A DNA stretch of 64,000 nucleotides, taken from contig NZ_ABCM01000001.1 of the NCBI RefSeq assembly GCF_000170795.1, positions 248,001 through 312,000 of the forward strand. The letters run 5' to 3'. Under the pieces are notes generated by a model that saw only the letters and a list, made by a program, of their open reading frames with translations, did not search any database and was not told the DNA's origin. Position numbers and translations under genes: made by a program. How positions within the stretch are numbered: the stretch's first letter is position 1; each line of letters starts with the position of its first letter. Origin of the DNA: Pedobacter sp. BAL39 (GTDB lineage: Bacteria; Bacteroidota; Bacteroidia; Sphingobacteriales; Sphingobacteriaceae). Below are positions 26,898 to 36,146 of the stretch, piece by piece.

Positions 26898-27434
26898 ATG
26901 AAAAAAGTCCCTGTTTTATTCATTGTCCTGGTTTTATGTGCTTTTACCGGTAAAGCACAAAATGCAATCCCGCTCCAGTATCAGGAGATGGTGTCCAACC
27001 TCATGAAACACCTGCCTACTGAGGCACCTTCAGAAGCAAGGTCCACCAACAGGCTGCTCGATTTTGCGAAGTCCATGATTGGCATCCCTTATCGTTATGC
27101 ATCCAGCAACCCTAAGGTTGGTTTTGACTGCTCCGGTTTTGTGAGTTATGTATTTCAGAATTTTGGCTTCAGGGTACCACGCTCGTCAAGGGAGTTCGCC
27201 ACAAAAGGTGAGGCAAAGAAACTGGAAGATGCCCGTATTGGTGATGTGATCATCTTTACAGGCACCAACAGCCGTGTTCGCCGCGCCGGGCATGTGGGCA
27301 TTGTGTATTCCATCGATGGTGATGAGATCAAGTTTATCCACTCTTCATCGGGCAACAAAAAAGGCGTGACGATCACGAGCCTCAATGAAGGTTTCTACAA
27401 GAAGCGGTTCATGAAGATCGTGAGCATCCTTTAG
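26898..27434 (+). CDS. Secreted NlpC/P60 (C40) peptidoglycan endopeptidase
   Basis: The 178-residue hydrolase has a signal peptide (MKKVPVLFIVLVLCAFTGKA) and an NlpC/P60 domain with the catalytic Cys78 in FDCSGF, then RAGHVGIV with the catalytic His, and the FIHSSSG region supplying the third polar residue. Such enzymes cut D-Glu-diaminopimelate links in wall peptides. It follows the hydroxylase-SDR pair by 62 bases but is separated by a dyad, so it may be regulated on its own. Confidence 0.9.
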   Translation: MKKVPVLFIVLVLCAFTGKAQNAIPLQYQEMVSNLMKHLPTEAPSEARSTNRLLDFAKSMIGIPYRYASSNPKVGFDCSGFVSYVFQNFGFRVPRSSREFATKGEAKKLEDARIGDVIIFTGTNSRVRRAGHVGIVYSIDGDEIKFIHSSSGNKKGVTITSLNEGFYKKRFMKIVSIL

Positions 27435-27439
27435 TTCCT

Positions 27440-28327
27440 TTATAATAGTACAATCTTCAACGCATCCGCCACATTTCCATTTCTGAGGAGCAATTGCGCC
27501 AGCTCATGCAGTTCACGTTCACGGTTTACAGCATCGCCGATGGTGGCATCCAGCACCTCCTTGACCTGATGCATGGTGCGCATTGCGTCCACGTCGTCAT
27601 CAGAAGGCAGCTCTTCCACATTTCCGAGGATGCCCAGGTCGTTGCCGGTGAGCACCATGGAATGCCTGACCTGTTTAGGCAGTGCATCGACGCCGATGCC
27701 CAGTGTAGTTAAAGGCTTGGCCACCTTAAACAGGTTTTCAGGTGTCACCCGGCAATACCAGTCGCCTCCCAGCCTTGCCACCAGGTCAATTTTCACCTGA
27801 TCGATTTTGCCCTCCTCATCGAGGATGTCCTCATGGATGTGTATCCTTTTGATTTCTGCGAGGATGAGGTTTCCTGCGCCGGGGCGTTCACCGAGCTGAA
27901 TGACCTCAGTAATGGTACATTCCATCTGCACCGGCGCTTCAGCCACACGCGGTGGCCTGACCAGATCGGAAGGCAGCATGGTAAATCCGGCTTTTTCAAA
28001 CTCGTTAATCCCTTTCGCATATTCCGTGCTGCTGAGGCTCATCTGCTGCACCATGGAATAATTGACGATGTTGATGACACATTCTTTTACCTGGAGCACA
28101 TTTTCCAGTGTATGTTTAGTCGTATTGTCCCTCACCCTACGTGCGGGTGAAAAGATGCACAATGGCGGGTTAGTACTAAACAGGTTGAAAAAGCTAAAGG
28201 GGCTCAGGTTTACTTGGCCGTCGAGGTCAATGGTCGTTGCAAAACATATAGGCCTCGGCGCGATGGCATACTGAAGGTAATTCTGCAGTTGCGCCGGGCC
28301 GAGGGTACTTACATCAATCGTCAGCAT
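27440..28327 (-). CDS. Flavin reductase-like, FMN-binding split-barrel protein
   Basis: The 295-residue protein has the flavin-reductase-like split barrel: SPFSFFNLFSTNPPLCIFSPARR near the N-terminus, then the TTKHTLENVLQVKECVINIV block. Family members bind FMN and reduce free flavin or support oxygenases. The C-terminal 90 residues form an extra helical region. It starts one base after the stop of the fumarylacetoacetase gene, so the two form a minus-strand operon in the tyrosine-degradation region. The oxygenase partner, if any, is unknown. Confidence 0.82.
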   Translation of the reverse strand: MLTIDVSTLGPAQLQNYLQYAIAPRPICFATTIDLDGQVNLSPFSFFNLFSTNPPLCIFSPARRVRDNTTKHTLENVLQVKECVINIVNYSMVQQMSLSSTEYAKGINEFEKAGFTMLPSDLVRPPRVAEAPVQMECTITEVIQLGERPGAGNLILAEIKRIHIHEDILDEEGKIDQVKIDLVARLGGDWYCRVTPENLFKVAKPLTTLGIGVDALPKQVRHSMVLTGNDLGILGNVEELPSDDDVDAMRTMHQVKEVLDATIGDAVNRERELHELAQLLLRNGNVADALKIVLL

Positions 28328-28328
28328 C

Positions 28329-29327
28329 TTATTTTTTCTTCAGATCAAGGATAGAGAATGTGGTATCGGCCTTCCTGATGGTGTTGCTGAGGTGGCCAAG
28401 ACCTGTAATTTCCATCTCCACCACATCGCCATCCTGTAACCACTGAGGTTTAAAATCAGGCTCATTCAGCAATCCCGTGCCGTTGAGTTCCAGGAAACAT
28501 CCCGTGCCCACTGTTCCGGAGCCGATCACATCACCAGGAAGAATGTCAGCACCATAGGCACATCGTTCTATAATTTCGGCAAAGGTCCAATCCATATCGG
28601 CCATGTTTCCCGAAGATACCTGTTGCCCATTGACCAGGCATTTCATCTCCAGGTTGTAGCTGATGCCGGTATGCCCAGACTTAGCCGCTGTTTTATAGAC
28701 CTCCAGCTCATCAGGTGTGACCAGCCAGGGGCCGATTACGGTAGAAAAATCTTTCCCTTTTGCAGGCCCCAGGTTGAGCAGCATTTCTTCCATCTGCAGC
28801 GTTCTGGCGCTCATGTCGTTCATGATCATGTATCCGGCTATATAATCATCTGCCTCTGCAGCGGTGATGTTCCTGCCTTTTTTGCCGATCACAATGGCCA
28901 CCTCCAGCTCAAAGTCGAGCTTCTGGAAATGATCAGGCATACATTCAATTTCACCAGGCCCCTGAATGGCATTGTGATTGGTAAAGTAGAAGATTGGATA
29001 TTGGTCAAATTCGGCGATCATTTCTACTTTTCGGTTTCTGCGGGCCGCTGCCACGTGCTGGCGGAAAGCATAGCCATCCCTGCAGGAGGTAGGATGAGGA
29101 ATCGGTGCCAGCAGTTCGTAAAAGGCCTCTTCTTTCGGCTGTATGTCTCCCGCTTTGATCTGTGCATCGATCTTTTTCGCACGGCCCATTAATTCCGTTC
29201 CTCCCTGCAGGAATGCATTCATCTCATCAGGCAGCAGTTTATCACAGGAATTCAGGTTGTAGATATGTCCGTTTACAAAAACACCCAGGTGTTCTATGTC
29301 TTCCGTTTTGTAAGATACAAGCTTCAT
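28329..29327 (-). CDS. Fumarylacetoacetate hydrolase family protein
   Basis: The 332-residue protein shows the FAH catalytic core: DFELEVAIVIGKKGRNI with acidic metal ligands, the NDMSARTLQ stretch and GSGTVGTGC near the end. In context (homogentisate and hydroxyphenylpyruvate dioxygenases divergently beside it) it is the likely last enzyme of tyrosine breakdown, splitting fumarylacetoacetate into fumarate and acetoacetate. Family members can also act on other acylpyruvates, so the substrate is inferred from neighbours. Confidence 0.88.
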   Translation of the reverse strand: MKLVSYKTEDIEHLGVFVNGHIYNLNSCDKLLPDEMNAFLQGGTELMGRAKKIDAQIKAGDIQPKEEAFYELLAPIPHPTSCRDGYAFRQHVAAARRNRKVEMIAEFDQYPIFYFTNHNAIQGPGEIECMPDHFQKLDFELEVAIVIGKKGRNITAAEADDYIAGYMIMNDMSARTLQMEEMLLNLGPAKGKDFSTVIGPWLVTPDELEVYKTAAKSGHTGISYNLEMKCLVNGQQVSSGNMADMDWTFAEIIERCAYGADILPGDVIGSGTVGTGCFLELNGTGLLNEPDFKPQWLQDGDVVEMEITGLGHLSNTIRKADTTFSILDLKKK

Positions 29328-29662
29328 ATATTCAGTTATTTTTTATGACTAGTTCAAAGCTATAGAAAATAAAGCCAAAGCGGTAGATAAAAATATACCT
29401 GCAGATATATCTGTGGCAATGTTTGTTGATTAAAAAAATATTTCATTAATTTAGCTGACGTAAAAGATGAACCATCAACTACTATATCAGGATCAGGTTG
29501 CCAAACAAGCATTGGCTGCTTTCAGGTATGCGATGCTTTCCAAGCTCATCTTTGCCCAGTACTCCATATAGCATTCTACATAGCAGTTCCCGCTATTTAA
29601 GGTAAAACGTCTGCGACGTTGTTCCTGTTATCCTTACTATTCTAACCAAATCCACCTAAGTT
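29328..29662. other. 335-base divergent control region of the tyrosine genes
   Basis: This lies between the FAH gene (minus) and hmgA (plus). It contains a 34-codon plus-strand ORF (29467-29571) and two short inverted repeats between that ORF and hmgA: ATAGC/GCTAT, and AACGTC/GACGTT around a 3-base loop. No clean TAnnTTTG box was found. Confidence 0.55.
29467..29571 (+). CDS. Candidate 34-residue leader-type ORF upstream of hmgA
   Basis: An ATG at 29467 opens 34 codons ending in TAG at 29571. The peptide begins MNHQLLYQDQVAKQALAA and has three Tyr and two Phe in 34 residues. It is followed by two small hairpins before hmgA. Aromatic-rich content next to a Phe/Tyr catabolic operon suggests a leader peptide, but it may be chance; no ribosome site stands out. 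Confidence 0.25.
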   Translation: MNHQLLYQDQVAKQALAAFRYAMLSKLIFAQYSI

Positions 29663-30829
29663 ATGCCTATTTATCATACTTTAGGAACCATACCCGCCAA
29701 GCGTCACACCATCTTCAGAAAACCAGATGGGGATTTATACGCCGAGGAGCTGGTTTCCACCGAAGGGTTCTCAAGCTTATATTCGCTTGTCTACCATTGC
29801 CACCCGCCAACAATAGTTAAGTCGTTGGGAGAGCCGTATTCTGTCGAGCCCAAAATTGCGCGCGAGAAACACCTGCGTCACACCAGCCTCATTGGCTTCA
29901 ACATCAAACCCGAAGACGACTATCTGGAGAGCAGAAAAGCAGTACTGGTCAACAGTGACCTCCACATCTCCCTGGCAGCGCCGAGAAAGTCGATGACCGA
30001 CTACTTCTATAAAAACAGTCAGGCTGACGAAGTGATCTTCATTCATGAAGGATCAGGAACGCTAAAAACGGGGTTTGGAAAGATAGAGTTTGCCTATGGC
30101 GACTACCTGGTGGTTCCTCGTGGGACCATTTACCAGCTGGAGTTCGATACAGCGCAAAACCGCTTGTTTATCGTGGAGAGCTTCAGCCCAATCCGCTCGC
30201 CAAAAAGATACAGAAATGAGTACGGCCAGCTGATGGAACACTCCCCCTACTGTGAACGTGACATCAAACGGCCTACAGACCTGGAGACCATAGATGCTTT
30301 CGGAGATTTTAAGGTACTCATCAAAAAGCAGGGCCTGATTTATCCATATACATATGGCACACATCCGTTCGATTTTGTGGGATGGGACGGTTTCCATTAC
30401 CCGTGGGCCTTTTCGATCCATGATTTTGAACCGATTACAGGGCGACTGCATCAGCCTCCTCCTGTACACCAGACTTTCGAAGGGCACAATTTTGTCATCT
30501 GTTCTTTCGTACCACGTAAGTACGACTACCACCCCCTGTCTATCCCTGCGCCCTACAACCATAGCAATGTCGATAGCGATGAAGTATTGTACTACGTAGA
30601 CGGCGATTTCATGAGCCGAAAAAGTGTGGTGAAAGGCCAGATCACTTTACATCCAGGAGGTATTCCACATGGGCCACACCCAGGTACAGTGGAGAAATCC
30701 ATTGGCAAGGAAAAAACCGAAGAGCTGGCGGTCATGATCGATCCCTTCAGGCCGCTGATGCTCACCGAAGATGCCATCAACATTGAAGATGAAAGCTACC
30801 ACAAAAGCTGGCAGCAAAACATCGAATAA
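29663..30829 (+). CDS. hmgA: Homogentisate 1,2-dioxygenase
   Basis: The iron-dependent cupin enzyme opens the ring of homogentisate to maleylacetoacetate. At 388 residues it has PFDFVGWDGFHYPWAFSI, a hallmark of the family, and the metal-site motif HPGGIPHGPHPG near residue 333. The acidic ligand is probably within the DEVLYYVDGDF region. It is followed 40 bases later by 4-hydroxyphenylpyruvate dioxygenase, which makes its substrate, so the two form an operon. The length is typical for Bacteroidota and shorter than proteobacterial HmgA. Confidence 0.93.
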   Translation: MPIYHTLGTIPAKRHTIFRKPDGDLYAEELVSTEGFSSLYSLVYHCHPPTIVKSLGEPYSVEPKIAREKHLRHTSLIGFNIKPEDDYLESRKAVLVNSDLHISLAAPRKSMTDYFYKNSQADEVIFIHEGSGTLKTGFGKIEFAYGDYLVVPRGTIYQLEFDTAQNRLFIVESFSPIRSPKRYRNEYGQLMEHSPYCERDIKRPTDLETIDAFGDFKVLIKKQGLIYPYTYGTHPFDFVGWDGFHYPWAFSIHDFEPITGRLHQPPPVHQTFEGHNFVICSFVPRKYDYHPLSIPAPYNHSNVDSDEVLYYVDGDFMSRKSVVKGQITLHPGGIPHGPHPGTVEKSIGKEKTEELAVMIDPFRPLMLTEDAINIEDESYHKSWQQNIE

Positions 30830-30869
30830 CCAAACATTCAACGACCATCCATACATTTCAACAGAAATC

Positions 30870-32000
30870 ATGAGTACACAAACATTTGCGGAAAAGATAG
30901 CCAAGGCGCAGGATTTCCTTCCAATTAACGGAACGGATTATATAGAATTTTACGTGGGCAACGCGAAACAAGCTGCACACTATTATAAGACAGCATTCGG
31001 CTTCCAGTCGCTGGCCTATGCGGGACCAGAGACCGGAGTCCGGGACCGTGCGTCATACGTATTAAAGCAGGGAAAAATCAGGCTGGTACTGACTACCGCC
31101 ATGAGGTCGGACCATCCGATTTCGGCGCATGTAAAAAACCATGGCGATGGCGTAAAGGTACTTGCGCTATGGGTCGACGATGCGTACAGCGCTTTCGAGG
31201 AGACCACCAAACGCGGTGCGCGACCTTACCTGGAGCCTGTCACCCAAAGGGACGAGCATGGCGAAGTGCGCATGTCGGGCATTTATACTTATGGGGAGAC
31301 GGTGCACATGTTCATTGAACGCAAGAACTATACCGGTACATTTTTACCCGGATATCAGGACTGGAACAGTGAGTACCAGCCATCGGATGCTGGATTGCTG
31401 TACATCGACCATTGTGTAGGCAACGTAGGCTGGAACAGGATGAACGAAACTGTACAGTGGTATGAGGATGTCATGGGCTTTGTCAACATTCTTTCTTTTG
31501 ATGACAAACAGATCAACACCGAATATTCGGCGCTGATGAGCAAGGTGATGAGCAATGGTAATGGTTTTTCAAAATTTCCGATCAACGAACCTGCAGAGGG
31601 GAAAAAGAAATCTCAGATTGAAGAATATTTAGAATTTTATGAAGGCGAAGGGGTGCAGCACATTGCTGTGGCAACAAAAGATATTTTGTCGACAGTAAGG
31701 CAGTTAAAATCTCGAGGGGTTGAGTTTTTAAGTGCACCACCTGAAGCCTACTATAACATGATGCCCAACCGTGTGGGTGAAATCGACGAGGAGATTGCGC
31801 AGCTGAAGGAACTTGGCATCCTGGTAGACTGCGATGAAGAGGGCTACCTGTTACAGATTTTCACAAAACCTGTCGAAGACCGCCCTACTCTGTTCTTTGA
31901 GATCATCCAGAGAAAGGGTGCACAATCCTTCGGTGCAGGAAATTTCAAGGCTTTATTTGAGTCGCTGGAACGTGAGCAGGAGCTCCGCGGAAACCTTTAA
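30870..32000 (+). CDS. hppD: 4-hydroxyphenylpyruvate dioxygenase
   Basis: The enzyme converts 4-hydroxyphenylpyruvate to homogentisate. I place the start at the ATG at 30870 (376 residues); the longer frame would overlap hmgA and adds 33 unrelated residues. Two glyoxalase-fold halves are present, the first from DYIEFYVGNAKQAAHYY. Iron ligands sit in YIDHCVGNV, GVQHIAVAT and TLFFEIIQRKG. A strong terminator follows at 32060. With hmgA and the divergent FAH gene it forms the lower tyrosine pathway. Confidence 0.95.
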   Translation: MSTQTFAEKIAKAQDFLPINGTDYIEFYVGNAKQAAHYYKTAFGFQSLAYAGPETGVRDRASYVLKQGKIRLVLTTAMRSDHPISAHVKNHGDGVKVLALWVDDAYSAFEETTKRGARPYLEPVTQRDEHGEVRMSGIYTYGETVHMFIERKNYTGTFLPGYQDWNSEYQPSDAGLLYIDHCVGNVGWNRMNETVQWYEDVMGFVNILSFDDKQINTEYSALMSKVMSNGNGFSKFPINEPAEGKKKSQIEEYLEFYEGEGVQHIAVATKDILSTVRQLKSRGVEFLSAPPEAYYNMMPNRVGEIDEEIAQLKELGILVDCDEEGYLLQIFTKPVEDRPTLFFEIIQRKGAQSFGAGNFKALFESLEREQELRGNL

Positions 32001-32059
32001 GGTCGCTTCCAGAAGCATTTTAATTTAACACCACAACTATTATTTCATAAACAACTGGG

Positions 32060-32090
32060 AACCGGGGCTGGAAACAGCTTCGGTTTTTTT
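32060..32090 (+). terminator. Intrinsic terminator after hppD
   Basis: AACCGGGGCTG (32060-32070) pairs with CAGCTTCGGTT (32075-32085), two G-U pairs, around a GAAA tetraloop, followed by T to 32090. Confidence 0.88.
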
Positions 32091-32188
32091 GCATTGACGG
32101 GCTTTTCCGAACGCTTCAATTTTCAGCTTAGGCCGGTGTAAACCAAAAAAAATGACTATTTTCGGACTTTAGGACTACAAAGTTAAGC

Positions 32189-33109
32189 ATGGATAAAAGC
32201 ATCATCAGTAAGATAAAACTGTTTTTCATCAGGTTTGGAGCTGCATTTAAGTTGTTTCAGCATAATGATCCGCTACGTCTGGCTGGTGCAACTGCTTTCT
32301 TTGCAAACTTTGCCATCCCTCCAATACTGATCATCCTGATTCGGCTTTTTGGATATTTTGTTGACCGGAAGCTACTTGCGAACAGGCTTTTTGAGCGACT
32401 GGCTGATCTCCTTGACGACAGCAGCACGAGTCAGATCCGGCAAACCCTCATGAACATCAGGGCAGTTGACCACCAGTGGTATGCAACCTTGCTGAGCTTT
32501 GTATTTTTCATTTTCGTTGCTACGACATTGTTTAATGTCATTAAAAATTCCATGGATCAGATCTGGTCCATCGCCAAGAAACCCCATCAGGGATTTTTTT
32601 TTACGCTAAAATTGAGGGCGCGTTCCTTTATCATCATCCTGCTGGCAGGAATTCTCTTTTTTGTAGGATTGCTGACAGACAGTGTTCAGGCATTTATTGG
32701 CATATACCTCAATAATGCAGCGCCGACATTCGGGAAGTTTTTTCTTTCAATTCTAAATCAGTTGCTTTTTGTGGCAATTGTAACCATCTGGTTTACCATA
32801 CTTTTTCGCTTTCTCACCAATGGCCGCCCGACCTGGGCATCTGCGATCCATGGGGGTATATTTACCGGAATCCTGTTCACCATCGGAAAATTTATACTGC
32901 GGATAATGTTGCCAATGAGTGGTATCGGTAACATTTATGGCACCTCGGGCTCAATTGTGCTGATCATGCTATTTGTCTTCTACTCTTCTTTTATATTCTA
33001 TTTCGGGTCCTGTTATGTTAAGGTGTTAAGCGACGACAAAAACAAGCCCATACGACCAATCAAGGGGACGTTCAATTATGAGATCAAAGAAGTAATTAAA
33101 GAAGGCTAG
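32189..33109 (+). CDS. YihY/BrkB-family inner-membrane protein
   Basis: The 306-residue protein has about six membrane helices and the YihY pattern: the LRLAGATAFFANFAIPPIL first segment, TLFNVIKNSMDQIW, the RARSFIIILLAGILFF block and FYFGSCYVKVL near the end. The older annotation as ribonuclease BN is not supported for this family, and the function is unknown. It stands alone between a terminator and a convergent small gene. Confidence 0.9.
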   Translation: MDKSIISKIKLFFIRFGAAFKLFQHNDPLRLAGATAFFANFAIPPILIILIRLFGYFVDRKLLANRLFERLADLLDDSSTSQIRQTLMNIRAVDHQWYATLLSFVFFIFVATTLFNVIKNSMDQIWSIAKKPHQGFFFTLKLRARSFIIILLAGILFFVGLLTDSVQAFIGIYLNNAAPTFGKFFLSILNQLLFVAIVTIWFTILFRFLTNGRPTWASAIHGGIFTGILFTIGKFILRIMLPMSGIGNIYGTSGSIVLIMLFVFYSSFIFYFGSCYVKVLSDDKNKPIRPIKGTFNYEIKEVIKEG

Positions 33110-33127
33110 CAAACACAAAAACGCTAA

Positions 33128-33409
33128 TTAACAAACCTGTCGGGGCAAGATCTGCTCAAATCCCTGCATTTCAAATACGGCCAGTTTATTCAGGAGGTTA
33201 TAATGGAGGGTACCAAAGAAATTGATCACACCATCTTTATTCCAGCCTTCGATACAAATGTTCTCCCTGACGATCTCACGGTGTTGTAAATTCTGGTCAG
33301 ACAAAACCACCTCTTCGTCCTGAATACGGACATCATTCTGGTCGATAGAAAACTGTCTCAACAACTCTGCAAAGCTGTTTCCATTCAAAAGTAATTCCTT
33401 GATGTTCAT
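33128..33409 (-). CDS. Hypothetical 93-residue protein
   Basis: This is an acidic, soluble protein with no signal or membrane segment. It starts MNIKELLLNGNSFAELLRQF, which looks like an amphipathic helix, followed by alternating short strands (VRIQDEEVVLSD, GVINFFGTLHYN). I do not recognise the family. It lies 18 bases from the convergent YihY gene and downstream of a terminator that isolates it from the porin gene. Confidence 0.55.
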   Translation of the reverse strand: MNIKELLLNGNSFAELLRQFSIDQNDVRIQDEEVVLSDQNLQHREIVRENICIEGWNKDGVINFFGTLHYNLLNKLAVFEMQGFEQILPRQVC

Positions 33410-33458
33410 AATTGTATAATATTAAGTTAGCATGGAATTAATCAACAATTTTAAAGCC

Positions 33459-33496
33459 AAAAAAAAAGGGTAAAACGTTTAACGTTTACCCTTTTT
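33459..33496 (-). terminator. Intrinsic terminator after porin-family gene
   Basis: On the minus strand AAAAAGGGTAAACGTT pairs with AACGTTTTACCC (one bulged base), followed by a run of nine T. It lies about 25 bases after the stop at 33523. Confidence 0.85.
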
Positions 33497-33522
33497 GCGA
33501 ATTTTATTCGTTTTTTTTTGGC

Positions 33523-34110
33523 TTAGAACAACCTGTAAGCCAGACCTATAGTGAAAAGTCCTAATTTTTTAGCTGCTAAATCGTCTTTTCCTATTTTTGA
33601 CAGTCCCTGTTCGTACCTGAGGTCAACACCCAGCTTACTGACATCCAGTCCGGCGCCGAACTGCCAGCCAACATTCTGATCTTTGAAGCGTCCACGAATG
33701 GCACTGCCCGCAGCATCTCCCAGAGATTGGTCATCATTAAGGATAAAGGAGAATACCGGTCCAGTGTTCAGGCGAAGTCCAATTCCTGCGGCACCTATTT
33801 TTGTACCTACTAATATGGGTACATCCAGACTGGTAAATTTCACTTTATTCTGAACCCCGTTGGCATCTTCCAACGTGGTATTTTTCCCCGAAAGGTAAAG
33901 TTCCGGCTGAAGATGGATCCCAGCTGCTCCGATACGTGCCCAGACACCACCATAGTATCCTGCTCTGTTATCGCTGCTGAAAGTATTTTCAGTGCTGAAT
34001 TTAGATAAATTGACACCTCCTTTTAATCCGAATTGAAAACTTGGTAAAACCTGACTAAAAGCAGTTACATTTGCGCAAAGCAATAATGCCGAGATAATTA
34101 TTTTTTTCAT
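33523..34110 (-). CDS. Outer-membrane beta-barrel (porin-family) protein
   Basis: The 195-residue secreted protein has a signal peptide (MKKIIISALLLCANVTAFS) and the outer-membrane beta-barrel pattern of Bacteroidota: FQFGLKGGVNLSKFS at the first strand, repeated GLRLNTGPVF and GAGLDVSKLGVDLRYE strands, and a terminal GLAYRLF with aromatic end. It is not closely similar to the two paralogs near gldA. The ligand is unknown. A strong terminator follows. Confidence 0.85.
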   Translation of the reverse strand: MKKIIISALLLCANVTAFSQVLPSFQFGLKGGVNLSKFSTENTFSSDNRAGYYGGVWARIGAAGIHLQPELYLSGKNTTLEDANGVQNKVKFTSLDVPILVGTKIGAAGIGLRLNTGPVFSFILNDDQSLGDAAGSAIRGRFKDQNVGWQFGAGLDVSKLGVDLRYEQGLSKIGKDDLAAKKLGLFTIGLAYRLF

Positions 34111-34254
34111 GATGGAATGATATGTGTTTAATAATTCAGTAAAACTAAGAATATTTTCAATTGATAACTTAAATACGTAGTTTTATCATAACAACCATAA
34201 AAGAACTATATTGTTTTTAAAAGGGCCATACCACTGCAGCCTGTCTTTATATTA

Positions 34255-36015
34255 ATGGATTTCACATTCAACACCTATTCGGTAATCCTCCTTTTTTTCG
34301 GAACAGTAACCATCATCCTTCCTTACTATATTTACAGGAGTAGCGAGGGGGCTGTAAGATGGTTCAGTTTTGCGATGTTATCCAATGCCATCTGGTGCCT
34401 TGGTTACGGCTTTGAGCTGGCTAGTTCAGACCTGGAGCAGGTTAAGGTATTTGTCGACATTCAGTATATTGGCATCACTACCTTACCCGTATACTGGCTA
34501 TTGTTCTGCATGAAACTTTCTGGTCTGGAGAAATGGTACCAGCGGCGGTTGAATGCTTATCTGTTATGCTTCATGACGTTGATCAGCTGTATCATGGTCT
34601 GGACAAACGACCATCACCATTTTTATTACAAGGAGATGCACATCGATTTTACAGAAAAAATCCCGCTGCTCTCTTTTAAACGGGGCACTGGTTATCTTCT
34701 GTTCACGATTTACTTTTACATCACCTTGCTGGTTGCGAACATCCTGCTTTACATCAGCTATAAAAAATCTGCTCCTATTTACAAAAGGCAGAGATACAGC
34801 ATCATATTTTCCTCAACCATTCCGTGGATGGCCAACTTCTGTTATCTCCTGGGGCTGCGGCCGTTTGGAAACATGGACATCACGCCCTTTTCATTTATCA
34901 TTTCTGTCTTTGTCGTGGCCATTGCCGTACATCGGTTCAGGTTATTTGATATTATACCCGTGGCCCGCGAGAAGGTATTGGACCTGATGCAGGATGGCTT
35001 TCTAATTGTGGACGACCGGCATAGGATCATCGACTACAACAAAGCTGCAGTACAATATATACAGCCCGGCCAAAAGATTGTGGGCATGCCCATGAAAATC
35101 GCCTTCCCAGATCAGGAAGAAATGTTGAACTTCATCAAGAACGAGCGTTCAGGCAAGGTCGTTTTGACCATGGAGCGTTTGAAAGGCACAGTCCACCTGG
35201 AGGCTGAAATCCAGCTGCTGAATGAAAATGAGCTGAATAGCAATACAACCATCATCCGTTTGCAGGACTTGACACAAATAAAAAAGGAGGAGCTCCGCTC
35301 ACTGCAGCAGACCGAGGAACTGAAACGGCTCAACCAACTCAAAGACCGGATATTTTCGATCATCTCCCATGACCTTCGGGGGCCCCTGGTGAACCTCTCG
35401 GAAGTGATCAAAATGATTTCCAACGACCTCATTACCATCGAGGAATTCAAGATGCTCTCGCCAACACTAAGCAAAGACATTTTATATACTACCGACCTTC
35501 TGGAGAACATATTGCACTGGTCGAGGAGCCAGCTTAGTGGGTACGGCATAAAAAAAGAGCATTTCGACCTACGCAGTATGGTGGTCAACGAGATCAACTA
35601 CTACCTGCCCTCGGCAGCCTCGAAGAAAATCAGCATCATTCAGGACGTCTTTCCGGGTAAGCTGGTATATGCAGACATGCTGATGGTACAAATTGTGGTA
35701 AGAAACCTGCTGAACAATGCCATTAAATTCTGTTATGAAGGTTGCCAGATTGATGTGTTTGCAATGTACCACAAATCCGGGATGATGGAACTCTGTATTA
35801 TGGACAATGGTGCAGGCATGGAGGAGCAGGTGCTGAAAAAACTGTTTAGCGGAGAAAATCAGTCGACAAGAGGCACTATGAATGAGAAAGGAACCGGACT
35901 GGGATTGATGGTATGTAAAGAATTTATGGAACGTAATAATGGGAGTATCAAGGTAGAAAGTGAAACCGGAAAAGGAACGAAATTTTTCATTTACTTACCT
36001 ATAGCACCAGAATAA
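34255..36015 (+). CDS. Sensor histidine kinase with N-terminal 7TM domain
   Basis: The 586-residue kinase has seven membrane helices (to about residue 225) of the histidine-kinase N-terminal 7TM type, then a PAS-like domain (LDLMQDGFLIVDDRHRIIDYN, about 240-340), a short coiled link (LQQTEELKRLNQLK), an H-box ISHDLRGPL with His372, and an ATPase domain with N box NNAIKF, DNGAGM and GTGLGLMV. No response regulator is adjacent, so it is an orphan in this window. A terminator follows immediately. Confidence 0.92.
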   Translation: MDFTFNTYSVILLFFGTVTIILPYYIYRSSEGAVRWFSFAMLSNAIWCLGYGFELASSDLEQVKVFVDIQYIGITTLPVYWLLFCMKLSGLEKWYQRRLNAYLLCFMTLISCIMVWTNDHHHFYYKEMHIDFTEKIPLLSFKRGTGYLLFTIYFYITLLVANILLYISYKKSAPIYKRQRYSIIFSSTIPWMANFCYLLGLRPFGNMDITPFSFIISVFVVAIAVHRFRLFDIIPVAREKVLDLMQDGFLIVDDRHRIIDYNKAAVQYIQPGQKIVGMPMKIAFPDQEEMLNFIKNERSGKVVLTMERLKGTVHLEAEIQLLNENELNSNTTIIRLQDLTQIKKEELRSLQQTEELKRLNQLKDRIFSIISHDLRGPLVNLSEVIKMISNDLITIEEFKMLSPTLSKDILYTTDLLENILHWSRSQLSGYGIKKEHFDLRSMVVNEINYYLPSAASKKISIIQDVFPGKLVYADMLMVQIVVRNLLNNAIKFCYEGCQIDVFAMYHKSGMMELCIMDNGAGMEEQVLKKLFSGENQSTRGTMNEKGTGLGLMVCKEFMERNNGSIKVESETGKGTKFFIYLPIAPE

Positions 36016-36019
36016 CATA

Positions 36020-36049
36020 AAAAAGAGAAGCTTTATGGCTTCTCTTTTT
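36020..36049 (+). terminator. Intrinsic terminator after 7TM histidine kinase
   Basis: A 12-base stem AAAAAGAGAAGC / GCTTCTCTTTTT (36020-36031, 36038-36049) surrounds a 6-base loop. The A and T runs on each side allow function in both directions. Confidence 0.88.
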
Positions 36050-36146
36050 CTATTTGATGTAAGCTGATTTTTATGCCACGGATATGGCTTTTCATCCCAT
36101 GCACAAGGGCTTATTTATTCAATGAAGAAGGCTTGATGAAATAAAA

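Noticed and set aside
30771..30869. N-terminal extension of hydroxyphenylpyruvate dioxygenase
   Set aside because: It overlaps the end of hmgA and encodes residues unlike the enzyme; the ATG at 30870 fits the family.
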